A DNA stretch of 64,000 nucleotides, taken from positions 295,501-359,500 of the forward strand of contig NC_082408.1 of assembly GCF_004011695.2 (NCBI RefSeq). The letters are read 5' to 3'. This DNA is from Ascochyta rabiei (Eukaryota > Ascomycota > Dothideomycetes > Pleosporales > Didymellaceae). The notes under the pieces were generated by a model. That model worked only from the letters and a program-made list of their open reading frames with translations. It had not been told where the DNA came from and did no database searches. Made by a program: the position numbers and the translations under genes. How positions within the stretch are numbered: position 1 is the first letter of the stretch; each line of letters starts with the position of its first letter. Positions 18,413 through 28,088 of this stretch are shown here, in pieces.

Positions 18413-19870
18413 TTAGTAAGTAGCATAGCCTTTCAACGCAGGCTCCATGCGCTGCTTCTGCGGGCTGCCCAACAGCACCACGCCCGAGACGGGAATCAAC
18501 CCAATCGTTGCAAGCACATCATCCAGATCCAGCCCTGGCGCCGCATAGTCGGCACACACGCTTTGCCTGTCGATGCGACTGATTTGCCCAGTGGTACCCG
18601 GGTGCGTCAGCGCATCGACGATCAGCGCGTACGTGAGCGGGTGGAACAGCACGCCCGCGTGGCCGTAGAAACTACCTCCGGCCTGAAGGGCACACACAGC
18701 CTGAACCTCGTTATTGGAGACAGGAACACCATTCCCGGAGCCGAGGAAGGCAGATGCGGCGTCTCCTTGCTGCGGCTCTACGATCTCGTCAAACAAGCCC
18801 GAGTAGAACGTCGTCGTGGGGACAAAGGCGCTGGCCCCGCCGTTCTGGCGCAGCTGGTTGACGTAGTTGGAACTGTGCTGCTGCTGAATGACGCTGGGGT
18901 CGCAGGGCAAGAGGCCCAGACTGCTGTTTCCGCGGAGGCAGAGGGCGTTTGCGAAGACGGTGCCCGCGAAGTCGGGCGATACGGGGAGGAAGTCTTGCAC
19001 GATTTCACGCGTGCTGGGCCAGTACTTCAGCACCCATTGCGTGTCTAGCCCGCCCTGCGACCACGAGATGACGGCGATCTTCTTGCTCTGGCTCACGGCT
19101 GAGACGTAGTTGATAGCGTAGGCAATGTACTCTGAGTTGATCTGCGCATCGCCCAGCATGACGCCTGGAACGTTTACCCACACAGGGTCCGCGTAGGACT
19201 GGCCGGTGAGCAGCTTGCGGAGGTTGTTTGCGAAGTTGCTACCGCCGTACGAGCCTGTTCCGGGGACGAAGAGGACGGGCGTCTTCGTGCCGTATGTGTA
19301 GCCAGGGGGGAAGTAAATGGCTGCGCGGAGAGCGGCCTCGGAGACAGAGTAGGGTGCATCGGTTGTCTGGGGTTTACTGGGGTAGAGACCCGAGACTACT
19401 TTGTTGTTGTTGCTTACACTGTTCTCACCTACGGGAAGTGCGTCCTGGAGGGCAGTGCTGATGGTGCCATCGAGAATAGGTCCCAGGCCATTGGCGACTT
19501 GTGTGGCAATACCGCCATAGATGTCAGTTCGTGTCGGCGACGCCCAGATAGAGGACTGCTTGGCAAGCACTTGTTGGATGTTTGTTGGCATTGCTGTGGG
19601 TTGAATCTTGACCAATGCGGAACTGCAGGCTGATGGGTTGCCAGCAGCGACAGCACCGTTCACATCCTTGAGAGCACCGGCCACAATACCGATCACAACT
19701 TTGAGTAGGTTTGGGAGAAGTTGTCGCTCCTCAAGCGTCGCAGTGGAAATATCATCGACTGTTGGGGCGGGTGTGATCTCAGGGGCCGACACTGCCACGG
19801 GGGCAGGTGCTGGAGCGGCGTAGGAGAGAGTCAGCAGGCTAAGAACAGCCAGAGATGTGAAAGAACGCAT
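18413..19870 (-). CDS. Secreted lipase, Candida antarctica lipase B-like
   Basis: This is a 485-residue single-exon protein. It starts with a signal peptide (M-R-S-F-T-S-L-A-V-L-S-L-L-T-L-S-Y-A-A-P). The alpha/beta-hydrolase core has P-V-L-F-V-P-G-T-G as the oxyanion region and a nucleophile elbow I-S-W-S-Q-G-G (Ser near residue 268), the same W-S-Q-G form as CALB. The likely acid is the Asp of G-L-F-D-E-I-V-E-P (about 361) and the likely His is in Y-G-H-A-G-V (about 404). It would hydrolyse acylglycerols or other esters outside the cell. Although it sits between degraded transposons (185 bp from element A), it has no stops, so it is either spared by RIP or under selection. A TATA-like tatata lies about 77 bp upstream of the ATG. 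Confidence 0.92.
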   Translation of the reverse strand: MRSFTSLAVLSLLTLSYAAPAPAPVAVSAPEITPAPTVDDISTATLEERQLLPNLLKVVIGIVAGALKDVNGAVAAGNPSACSSALVKIQPTAMPTNIQQVLAKQSSIWASPTRTDIYGGIATQVANGLGPILDGTISTALQDALPVGENSVSNNNKVVSGLYPSKPQTTDAPYSVSEAALRAAIYFPPGYTYGTKTPVLFVPGTGSYGGSNFANNLRKLLTGQSYADPVWVNVPGVMLGDAQINSEYIAYAINYVSAVSQSKKIAVISWSQGGLDTQWVLKYWPSTREIVQDFLPVSPDFAGTVFANALCLRGNSSLGLLPCDPSVIQQQHSSNYVNQLRQNGGASAFVPTTTFYSGLFDEIVEPQQGDAASAFLGSGNGVPVSNNEVQAVCALQAGGSFYGHAGVLFHPLTYALIVDALTHPGTTGQISRIDRQSVCADYAAPGLDLDDVLATIGLIPVSGVVLLGSPQKQRMEPALKGYATY

Positions 19871-19944
19871 CTTGATGCGAAAAGTAGTTGAGTGGCGAAG
19901 AATAGATCAGTGTTGTACCGGATACTGTAGCTATGGGCCACCAA

Positions 19945-19956
19945 GTTATATAGATC
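19945..19956 (-). promoter_or_regulatory. Putative TATA box of the lipase gene
   Basis: On the minus strand the sequence reads gatctatataac, centred about 80 nt before the lipase start codon, a plausible core-promoter distance. There is no other support. Confidence 0.4.
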
Positions 19957-19957
19957 T

Positions 19958-20677
19958 TGACAATCATTGCTCCTTGAGTTCTCGTGGCGCGGTGGTTACC
20001 AAACTACAACAGCGGACTTCTGGCTTGCGTCAATTCTTGTCGCCGACAGAGGAGTGTAGTGGTTGAGACTGATACTAGTGTATACAGATCCACAAACCAC
20101 AGGCGATGATTCTCTTCTTCGAGGTCAAGCGCAATCGGCAGGTTACGAGCGAAGAGGTTAGTGTTGATCGACAGATTTGGATGAGCTACGCCGGCACTTG
20201 GCGTCTGAATTCGCCAAAGTGTTAACAGTTGTTGTGGAGATGCACAAGACCTCTGTCTCTTAGTAGCAGAGGGCGCAATTTGCATATTGTCACTCGTGCA
20301 CATAGTCGTCAAAACAAGTGCCAGTGCAGAGTGCACAGTGCCGGCTGGTACATACTTCGCAGGCGGAAATGCCTTTTGGTTGGCTCAGTAGCGACAACGT
20401 GTCTGTGCGCGCGATGCGCGGATTCGCGCAATGCGCGGTTTTACTAGTAAAAATGCGATGGTCTGGGCCCTGAGCGTACGTACTACGAACTGAATTCAAA
20501 TATCGGGAGAAGTTTTTTACGTTAAGTTCAGACGAAGACCTAGGATTGTACTGTGATCCACGGTACGGCTAGAGTATACATTGCCGCTGTTAAGCAAAAA
20601 CCGGGGGCAGGTTATTCGCCCTGCATGCCTTGATATTACAAAGCAGGACTATAATACGTGCCACAATTAAAATACAT
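19958..20677. other. Region upstream of the lipase, no gene seen
   Basis: It contains short open frames only, none with a recognisable domain, and one copy of the CGTGTCTGTGCGCGC terminal motif at about 20397-20446. The rest is presumably lipase promoter plus decayed repeat sequence. Confidence 0.4.
20397..20446 (+). repeat. CGTGTCTGTGCGCG motif, copy 1
   Basis: The sequence reads acgtgtctg followed by two tandem units, tgcgcgcgatgcgcgga and ttcgcgcaatgcgcggt, then tttactag. TGCGCG and CGCGCA could also pair as a stem with a 13-nt loop. Related copies lie at 28701, 39493 and 44873. It resembles one end of a transposon terminus built from a doublet, but no matching opposite end was found. Confidence 0.5.
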
Positions 20678-20679
20678 TA

Positions 20680-21113
20680 ACGTACTCCACGGTCGAGCGG
20701 ATCACACGATCGAGCGGATCACTCAAAACCCCACCAAAATTGCCTAAAACCACAACCCTTTATCTCAACAACCACGCAATAAAATCTTCTAAAATTTTCA
20801 GGACAGGGCTGCACTAATATAAATAAGAGTATTTAAAAGTCTTAGAGTGCTAGAATCTATAACACAGACGTTATTGAGCGATTACTGTTTTACAGGGGTG
20901 TTTAGCACTATTTGCAGGCTATTTCTATAACTATTATAGCTATAAAGCTGAAATCTAGATATGTACTTACCAATAACTATGCAATACTATTCTGAAATTT
21001 TAAGAAGATTTTATTGCGTGGTTGTTGAAATAAAGGGTTGTAGTTTTGGACAATTTTGGTGGGGTTTTGAGTGATCCGCTCGATCGTGTGATCCGCTCGA
21101 CCGTGGAGTACGT
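20680..21113. mobile_element. MITE 1 (434 bp), Fot-like TIRs with CGGATC core
   Basis: TA duplications lie at 20678-20679 and 21114-21115. Each end has acgtactccac then two units, ggtcgagcggatca and gatcgagcggatca, and the right end is the reverse complement. There is no coding capacity. The interior is homologous over most of its length to the MITE at 45042 when inverted (shared ctattatagct, gcaatacta and tggttgttga stretches). It would be mobilised in trans by a transposase that recognises CGGATC-type ends, such as that of element C at 39608. Confidence 0.88.
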
Positions 21114-21115
21114 TA

Positions 21116-22031
21116 CCAAAATCAATTGGTAGCGTGTTTCGCCACGGAGCAATCATTCCCACCAAGCGGTCACCCCTTATCAAAATCGCGACCATCTTAT
21201 ATATAAACAGGTTAAAGTGATCTCCCCAACAAAGCCCCTGTAAGCCCTGAAATAAGTGCCAGATAGCTGATAAAACTCGCCGCTACCTGCCTATCTGCTT
21301 AAGACAAATTAATTAGCCCTGTAGCGGGCGCAGCAGACGTGTAAAGTTGTCGTTTTCTGGCCGTGCACCCTCTAGCGTCAACTCTCAGCTATACTGACGT
21401 CCTACACCGCCCGTAGCGGCCCTATATTGTTCCAGTAATCTGCTCCTGTAAACTCCTGTAAAAAGCTTTACAGGTCCTGTACAGGCTCGCTACAGGTTCG
21501 TATGGCCCGTCCACGGCGTGTTCTAGCCCCCCCCCCCTCCAGTCTTTTCCCTAGCCGTCAGCCAGCCATCATCCCAAGTATTTTGCAGCAGCTGTAGGAC
21601 CTATCTCCCATCTGCTAACTTCCGCCGCAACCGGATAGGGGGCGTCTACCAGCCATGTAGCAACTGCAGTGCCGTAACTACTACCTCCCCCTCTCTCTGA
21701 TTACGCTTACAGTCAGTAGACGTCCCGTGCAGGCCGCCGGCGACGCCGTCTCTCTACACCTCCACGTCCATCAAGCCCCCAGAGGGACCGCCTAACTGCC
21801 TCCCAGCCAGCGCCCAGTGCTAGCGCCCCTGAACAGGCCTCACGCCGTGAGGGCAGTGCCAGTAATACTCCTAATAACCCGGCTGCTGCTGCTCCAGCTG
21901 CTGCCCCTAGCTCCCAGTATAGTGATAACCCGTTTGACGACCTGCCCGAGACAGTCCTTGTAGGGCTCCAACAGGACACCACCCTGCTCCTGCGACGTCG
22001 TCCTGATGGTGTATACTACGATATTGGCAGC
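21116..22031 (+). other. Helitron upstream part, probable 5' exon and leader
   Basis: The helicase frame is open upstream of the ATG at 22032 to a TAG near 21719, encoding a Pro/Ala/Ser-rich stretch that ends D-G-V-Y-Y-D-I-G-S-M. A plausible first exon starts at the ATG at 21502 (M-A-R-P-R-R-V-L-A-P-P-P-P) and runs to about 21595. An intron acceptor with a CTGAT branch lies near 21700-21720. I could not fix the splice phase. A perfect inverted pair, cctgtaaa / tttacagg, lies at about 21452-21471. The Helitron 5' terminus is probably in this stretch but is not resolved. Confidence 0.45.
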
Positions 22032-25000
22032 ATGCAGGTGCCCTGTTCAGCCTGCGGCGCCTTACACTGGATAGATGAGCGGAAGAGCACTACCTCTGTA
22101 ACAGACCCGCGATTTACTCTCTGCTGCCTGGACGGCGAGGTCGACCTGCCAGCCCTCACACCGCTGCCGTCGTACCTGTATCAGCTACTCAACACGAATA
22201 CTCTAGCAGCGCGGCACTTCCGTAAGGAGCTACGGGCCTACAACGCTGCCTTTGCGTTTACCTCGGTAGACTGTACACCTACCAGCCGTGGGGCGCAGGG
22301 CCCTGGCGTGCAGGTGTTTCAGATCCACGGGGCCCTATACCACCGCAGCGGCCCTGTAGAGGTTCTCGAGGGAAGCCTGCCGCAGTACGCTCAGCTATAC
22401 TTTTACGACCCACAGTACGCTGCCAACGCCCGCCACCAGCGGAACAGCCACTTACAGCTCCAGATTCTCCAAGATCTAACGGCAATGCTATATAAGATCA
22501 ATAACCCATATATATCTATATACCGCACGGCCCAGGATCGGCTTAACAGTAGCGCTGCAGACGCCTGCGTTATACTAACCAGCAGGCTTACACTAGCCCT
22601 AGAGACTGGGCAGGACCGCCGCAGGGAGAACGTACCTACTAGCGATGAGCTAGGCCTAGTGATACCTGACGCAGCAGGTGCAGAGACGTCCCGTCCCATC
22701 GTCCTAGCGGCCCGTAACTCCAGCGCCCTGTTTACTATTAGCGCCGCCCACCCATCTTACATGCCGCTACACTACGTACTGATGTTTCCCCACGGGGATT
22801 CTGGGTGGCGGCCGGGGCTAACGCTCCGTAACCAGGACGGATCCCGTCTGCAGACGTTGCTGACCCAGCAAACCTACTATCGATACTATCTACACCCCCG
22901 CCCTGGGCAGACTACAAATCCGTTCCGCTTCTACAGGCTGTTTCAGCAGTACGTTGTGGATATCTGGGCTATCTGCGACCAGGCCCGGCTGGCCTGGATC
23001 CGAGCAAACCAGGCACAGCTGCGGGCAGACCTGTATAGCGGTGTTGCTGATGCCGTTATAGGCAACAACGACGCCCAGGCAGGCCCTGTTGGACGCCGCG
23101 TTGTCCTGCCGTCGTCCTATCTAGGCAGCTCACGATTTGTCAGCCAGTGCTATCAGGACTCTATGGCTATCGTCCGTCGATATGGCCGCCCTACCCTGTT
23201 TATCACTTTTACAGCTAGCCCATACTGGCCAGAGGTTGCCCGTGAGCTCCGCCCTGGGGAGACAGGCCTGAATCGGCCTGATCTAATCTGCCGGGCCTTC
23301 CATCTGAAGGTGCAGAAGCTAGTAGCCGATGTGAAGAGCAACCTGTTCGGCACCTATCTGGGCCACGTGTACACGATTAAGTACCAGAAACGGGGCCTGC
23401 CCCATATACACCTGCTGCTGTTCCTGACCCCACACGACCGCGAGGCGTTCACGGATCCTGTAACAATTGATAGCACTATCCGGGCTGAGATCCCTTCCCC
23501 TGTGGATGACCTAGACGGCCTGCTTACAGAGGTTGTACGGACCTTCATGCTTCACGGGCCATGTGGGGAGCACAATCTGCAGGCCCCGTGTATGGTGCCT
23601 CAGCGCGACAGCGCCCTGCCGCGGTGCTCTAAGAACTTTCCTAAGCGTTACTGCCCATCTACAGTGGTCCATGAGGACGGGTACCCTGAGTATCAGCGCC
23701 AGGATGATGGCTGCACGCTTGCTGTACGGTGTAAGGGCCGTATTGTACACCTTAATAACAGCTGGGTTGTCCCGTATAACCCTGGTCTGCTCTGTAAGTA
23801 CTGGGCCTATATCAATGTAGAGGTTTGCGGCACTATCCACGCTATCAAATACGTCCACAAGTACATCTACAAGGGCACTGACAGGGCAGTACTAAACGTC
23901 TCAGAAGCAGATGAGGTTAAGCAGCATCTAAACGGGCGATATATCAGTCCATCTGAGGCTGTTTGGCGGCTGTTTGAGTACCTAGTACACATGGAGCGGC
24001 CCACTGTAGTGCCCCTAGCGGTCCACCTACCGAATGAGCAGATAGTTACGTTCCCTGCTAACGCTACCACTGCAGAGTTATTAGCCCGCCTGGAGCGATC
24101 TGTAACTACGCTTACGGCGTTCTTCCAGCGCAACGCTGACCATGAGTATGGCCGTGAGGTCCTATATCAGGACTATCCATCCCAGTTTGTTTGGCACCTC
24201 CCGTCACGGACCTGGCACGTGCGTCAGCGCGGCACTGCGATTGGCCGCATGTACTTTTGCAGCCCGCTACAGGGTGAACGGTTCTATCTACAGCTTCTCT
24301 TGACTACCGTACGGGGTCCACAGTCCTACGCGGACCTGCGTACCTTTAGCGGCACAGAGTATCCTACTTTCCAGGCCGCCGCAGCTGCCCGCGGGTTACT
24401 GCTACACGATGGAGACTGGGTAGCCTGCTTCCAGGACGCCGTTACGTTTGCCACAGGCCAGGCGTTACGGTACTTCTTCGTTGCTGCTCTCTTAAATGGG
24501 CCTGTTACAGATCCAGCTGCTATCTGGGCAGCCTTCCAGGCGGATTTGTGTGACGACTTACGTGAGGCTGCTGCTGCCCTGCTAGTATCCGCAGATCTAG
24601 ACGCGTACCTTGACTACGGCCTGTATCTGATAGAAGGGCTGCTGGCAGAGTCTGGCAAACGTCTTACGGATTTCTCACTCCCTGCGTGCCAGTTCAACTG
24701 GGGAGTACGGCTGCAGAATCAGCTTCTTGCCGCTGAGCTGGCCTACGATACAGACGGGCAGGACACTGCCTTCTGGGACACTGTTACAGGGCTGAATATG
24801 GACCAGCGCGCCGTATTTAATGCCGTTACTGCCGCTATTGAAGCTGACTACAGCACTGCCCACTTCTTCGTACAGGGCCCAGCAGGCACAGGCAAGACGT
24901 TCCTCTGGCGCTGTATATGTGCCTACTATCGCTCTACAGGCTGGGTGGTCCTGTGCGTTGCGTCGTCGGGTATAGCTGCTGTCCTGCTGCCCGGCGGCCG

Positions 25001-26180
25001 CACTGCCCACTCCCGTTTCCGGATCCCGTTGGATATCCACGACGATTCCATCTGCCCTGTTGCTCCAGGCTCGGAGCTTGGGCGGCTGCTGCAGGCCGCT
25101 ACTCTAGTTATCTGGGACGAGGTGCCTATGCAGCACTGTTACTGCTTTGAGGCAGTCCACCGTATGCTGCAGGACGTCCGTAGCTCCCCTGCCCTGTTTG
25201 GCGGCCTCCCTGTAATTGCCAGCGGCGATTTTGCCCAGATCCTACCCGTCGTCCGCCGGGGCCAGCGGCCTGCCATCGTCAACGCCTGCCTGCAGCAGTC
25301 TACGCTCATATGGCCGCACATGACCGTACTGCACCTGCGTCAGAATATGCGGGTGCTATCTGGGGCTGACAACACCTGTTTTGCAGCCTGGTGCCGGGGA
25401 CTGGCTACCCGTGAGATGGATGGCCTGATCTCCATCCCAGACTGGATGACCGTCTACTACAGCCTACAGGGCTTCCTGGATCACGTCTATCCGCCGCACC
25501 TCCTCCAGCAGGCTGCTGCGGACTATCAGGTCCTCAACGGCCGTGCTATACTGGCCGTACGGAACGACGCAGTAGCTGTAATCAACGCCGCAATGCTTGC
25601 TGCCTTCCCTGGTGAGCTAGTAGAGCTGGTTGCAGTGGACTCTGCTGAGGTTAAGGACAATACAACACAGGATCTGCCTCCCGTAGAGCTGCTGCAGTCC
25701 TTTGAGCCCCCGTCACTGCCCCCGTCACGCCTTCTGCTCAAGGTAGGCGTACCAATAATGCTTCTACGGAACCTGTACCTAAGCCAGGGGCTCTGCAACG
25801 GTACCCGTTTAGCGGTTACACAGATATCCTCCTGCTGTATCCAGGCCCGCATCCTATCTGGCGAGTTTGCAGGCCAGCTCCGCCTGCTGCCACGTATCAG
25901 GCTCACTTCAACCAGTAGAGAGCTCCTGTTTATCGTCAGCCGGGTCCAGTTTCCAGTTCGCCTCTCCTTTGCAATCACTGTAAACAAGTCACAGGGCCAG
26001 TCACTCTCTGTTGTAGGCGTTGATCTGCGTCACGCTGTGTTTACACATGGCCAGCTATACGTAGCTATGTCCCGTGTAACTACACTTACAGGCCTGTCAA
26101 TCCTGCTGCCAGCACCTGATACTAGCGATGAGCCATCCTGTACAGTCCCTAATATCGTATACCCAGAGGTGCTCCTGTAG
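22032..26180 (+). CDS. Helitron Rep-helicase transposase (HUH Rep + PIF1-type helicase), intact
   Basis: The open frame is 1382 residues with no internal stop. It begins with a C-x2-C-G-A-L-H-W segment (zinc-binding-like: C-S-A-C-G-A-L-H-W). The Helitron Rep domain follows: the HUH motif G-L-P-H-I-H-L-L-L-F (about residues 453-463) and a two-tyrosine motif K-Y-V-H-K-Y-I-Y-K-G (about 605-614). The C-terminal third is a PIF1-like superfamily 1 helicase with Walker A G-P-A-G-T-G-K-T (about 949-956), W-D-E-V-P-M (motif II), S-G-D-F-A-Q-I-L-P and a closing V-N-K-S-Q-G-Q-S plus Y-V-A-M-S-R-V. Together these nick and unwind DNA for rolling-circle transposition. The sequence is GC-rich, unlike the AT-rich damaged repeats around it. 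Upstream in-frame sequence suggests a longer N-terminus. Function is inferred from motifs. Confidence 0.95.
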   Translation: MQVPCSACGALHWIDERKSTTSVTDPRFTLCCLDGEVDLPALTPLPSYLYQLLNTNTLAARHFRKELRAYNAAFAFTSVDCTPTSRGAQGPGVQVFQIHGALYHRSGPVEVLEGSLPQYAQLYFYDPQYAANARHQRNSHLQLQILQDLTAMLYKINNPYISIYRTAQDRLNSSAADACVILTSRLTLALETGQDRRRENVPTSDELGLVIPDAAGAETSRPIVLAARNSSALFTISAAHPSYMPLHYVLMFPHGDSGWRPGLTLRNQDGSRLQTLLTQQTYYRYYLHPRPGQTTNPFRFYRLFQQYVVDIWAICDQARLAWIRANQAQLRADLYSGVADAVIGNNDAQAGPVGRRVVLPSSYLGSSRFVSQCYQDSMAIVRRYGRPTLFITFTASPYWPEVARELRPGETGLNRPDLICRAFHLKVQKLVADVKSNLFGTYLGHVYTIKYQKRGLPHIHLLLFLTPHDREAFTDPVTIDSTIRAEIPSPVDDLDGLLTEVVRTFMLHGPCGEHNLQAPCMVPQRDSALPRCSKNFPKRYCPSTVVHEDGYPEYQRQDDGCTLAVRCKGRIVHLNNSWVVPYNPGLLCKYWAYINVEVCGTIHAIKYVHKYIYKGTDRAVLNVSEADEVKQHLNGRYISPSEAVWRLFEYLVHMERPTVVPLAVHLPNEQIVTFPANATTAELLARLERSVTTLTAFFQRNADHEYGREVLYQDYPSQFVWHLPSRTWHVRQRGTAIGRMYFCSPLQGERFYLQLLLTTVRGPQSYADLRTFSGTEYPTFQAAAAARGLLLHDGDWVACFQDAVTFATGQALRYFFVAALLNGPVTDPAAIWAAFQADLCDDLREAAAALLVSADLDAYLDYGLYLIEGLLAESGKRLTDFSLPACQFNWGVRLQNQLLAAELAYDTDGQDTAFWDTVTGLNMDQRAVFNAVTAAIEADYSTAHFFVQGPAGTGKTFLWRCICAYYRSTGWVVLCVASSGIAAVLLPGGRTAHSRFRIPLDIHDDSICPVAPGSELGRLLQAATLVIWDEVPMQHCYCFEAVHRMLQDVRSSPALFGGLPVIASGDFAQILPVVRRGQRPAIVNACLQQSTLIWPHMTVLHLRQNMRVLSGADNTCFAAWCRGLATREMDGLISIPDWMTVYYSLQGFLDHVYPPHLLQQAAADYQVLNGRAILAVRNDAVAVINAAMLAAFPGELVELVAVDSAEVKDNTTQDLPPVELLQSFEPPSLPPSRLLLKVGVPIMLLRNLYLSQGLCNGTRLAVTQISSCCIQARILSGEFAGQLRLLPRIRLTSTSRELLFIVSRVQFPVRLSFAITVNKSQGQSLSVVGVDLRHAVFTHGQLYVAMSRVTTLTGLSILLPAPDTSDEPSCTVPNIVYPEVLL

Positions 26181-26623
26181 CCAGCCACAACCTACTAGTA
26201 TATCAGCCCGCCAACGTCGCCGCTACCAGTATATCAGCCCGTCAATGTTACTGCCACAACCTACTAGTATATCGGGCTAACGGCTATCAATAGTACGTTA
26301 CCGCCTAGTTATTCTGCCGTTACAGGTGCTATTGTGCCCGCAGGTTGACCTTCACCGTGAGCTTACAAACCCCCCGCGTACCAGTATCCAGCACCAATCA
26401 GGCCACGTACAGTGACCGTACAATCCAGATACAGTATAGCCACAGGCCCTATAACGTCATTTGATGGCTGCCTATTCACTGTTTTGGCCCGACAAACAGA
26501 ATATACTATTCACGGTGAGCTACAACACCAAAATATCGCAGGTCTTGGCAGCTGCTAGCTGGCTGCGATATACTATATAGGCAGCCGCCCTCCCCCCGTT
26601 TTACTACTCTCTAGGTTATCAAT
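26181..26623. other. Intergenic region between Helitron helicase and the downstream gene
   Basis: It contains three copies of a ccagtatatcagcccg-like unit (about 26198-26280). A TATA-like tatactatatag at 26569-26580 is suitably placed for the next gene. No coding sequence is seen. Confidence 0.5.
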
Positions 26624-26877
26624 ATGGACTCCTCCGCCCCCGCCGACGACGTCGCCGCCCCCGCCAACACCGCCGCCGCCGCTGCCCTCGCCGCCCCCGC
26701 CAACACCGCCAACACCGCCCCCGCCAACACCGCCAACACCGCCGCCGCTGACGCCGCCGCTGCTGCTGCTGCTGCCACTGCTGCTGCTGCCACTGCCGCC
26801 GCCGCCCTCGCTGCCGCCCCCGCCCTCCCGCCGCTCCCCCTGCCCCCGGCCCGCCCACCGCCGCCGCCCTGCTCGCC

Positions 26878-27649
26878 ATGCCGCCCGCCTCGCGGGCCTG
26901 CACAAGGCTGGCTTCTCGGCCAGTCCAGCGCCAGCTGGAGTTCCGCGCGGGCTACGAGCCCAGCAAGTTCAACCTCGCTGGTAAGTAACCCCCTGTAAGT
27001 GTCCTGTAGAGCCCTGTACTGACAGTAAGCAGTTCGGCAGCAGAACCTCGAATCTGCGCTCGCGCAGGTTGTCGGCCGCGTCGCCCCCACCGAATGCGAC
27101 TCCTGCCAGCGAGCAGCTGGCCCGTATACTACCTGCGTGGTAGTTACAGGCCAGCTGCTCGACTCGTGCGCCAACTGCCACTATGGCAGTGAGGGCGCCC
27201 GCTGCTCCTTCCGCCGTAAGTTTACAGCCTCCACATTCCCCATACAGACCTTATTGACCCTGCTACAGCCACGCCCGCCCCCGTCGTCCCCGTCCCCGCC
27301 ATCGCCACCCCCTCCAGGTCCCGCCGCCAGGTCGCTGCCGCTGCCGCTGCCGCTGCTGCTGCCCCTGCCCCTGCCGCTGCCCCTGCCACTCCCTCCAAGA
27401 AGCGCCGCCGCACCACCGCCACCCCTGCTGCCTCCCCCGCCACCGCCTCCAAGAAGGAGAAGAAGAAGGAGAAGAGGAAGAGGAAGAAGAAGAGTAGGTT
27501 ACAGGCCTGTAAAAGAAATCTACTGGCTGCTAACATTTTTTACAGAGGTCCGTAAGTGCGTACGGGACGTAAAGAAGTCCGTAGCGGCTCTAGAGCTTGC
27601 TATGGATTCCTCCTCCTCAGAGGACAGTGATGAAGATGATGAGGATTAA
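26878..27649 (+). CDS. Cys-rich small protein with basic linker and acidic tail (4 exons), Helitron-associated
   Basis: Predicted exons are 26878-26980, 27033-27215, 27269-27493 and 27546-27649. All three introns are 52-53 nt with GTAAG or GTAGG donors and CTGAC-like or CTAAC branch sites, and all are phase 1, giving 204 residues. After V-Q-R-Q-L-E-F-R-A-G-Y comes a Cys cluster: C-D-S-C-Q-R, then T-C-V-V-V, then S-C-A-N-C-H-Y, then R-C-S-F-R. I recognise this as similar to DUF3716, a probable zinc-binding domain. It is followed by an Ala/Pro then Lys/Arg-rich linker (nuclear-localisation-like) and an acidic Ser tail D-S-S-S-S-E-D-S-D-E-D-D-E-D. An upstream ATG at 26624 opens an Ala/Pro-rich frame that does not join this frame without a shift, so the N-terminus may be longer if an indel occurred. 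Function unknown; a DNA-binding role is a guess. Confidence 0.65.
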
Positions 27650-27932
27650 ATAGTTTACAGGTCTGCACATGAATGAAACAGTGTTTACAGTGCTATTTAC
27701 ACTCCTGTTACTGTTGTGATTTTCCCTTGCTTACTAACTCTCTACCCCGCTACCCCTGTAAACGCAAAGCTCTGCACCCGCTGGCCCAAACACTGGCATT
27801 GCAGACTGTCACAACAATGCCACCACAACGTAATGCGCAATTAACCTACAACAAAGTTACACTATACATTGCTATCTAGGCTACCCAGGCAACTACCCCT
27901 AATACTATAAAACACGCGTCTAGAGTATTTAA
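27650..27932. other. Sequence downstream of the Cys-rich gene
   Basis: There is no gene seen. One 68-codon open frame at 27673-27879 has no domain. The 3' end of the Helitron could lie here; ctag occurs at 27877-27880 but without a convincing hairpin before it. Confidence 0.35.
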
Positions 27933-27934
27933 TA

Positions 27935-28088
27935 ACGAACCCCACGGGCGAGCCGCTCACCAAGCAAGCCGCTCACTTTTGCCAAGAATCTACATTTCTC
28001 CTGATAACTCTACAAAAACAGCAGCTACTAGTCTAAAATTTTATAAAGAGATATAGAGATATATAAAGCAGAACCTGTTAAAGTTATA
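27935..28088 (+). repeat. Fot-like left terminus fragment, CCGCTC core
   Basis: A TA precedes acgaaccccacgggcgagccgctcac, then caagcaagccgctcac and ttttgccaag. This is a complete left-end doublet, but no matching right end follows. It is broken after about 150 bp by another left end at 28089. Confidence 0.7.

Larger units (their letters stand above)
22032..27660 (+). mobile_element. Autonomous Helitron region, ends not resolved
   Basis: This covers the Rep-helicase gene and the small spliced gene 700 bp downstream on the same strand with similar GC-rich composition. I could not identify the 5' TC end or a convincing 3' hairpin plus CTRR end, so the limits given are those of the two genes. 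Whether the second gene is inside the mobile unit is an inference from orientation and composition. Confidence 0.5.

Noticed and set aside
20440..20446. CTAG after a GC-rich hairpin as a Helitron 3' end (also at 44907)
   Set aside because: The tandem doublet and the copies lacking CTAG fit a TIR-type terminus better; no link to a 5' TC end.
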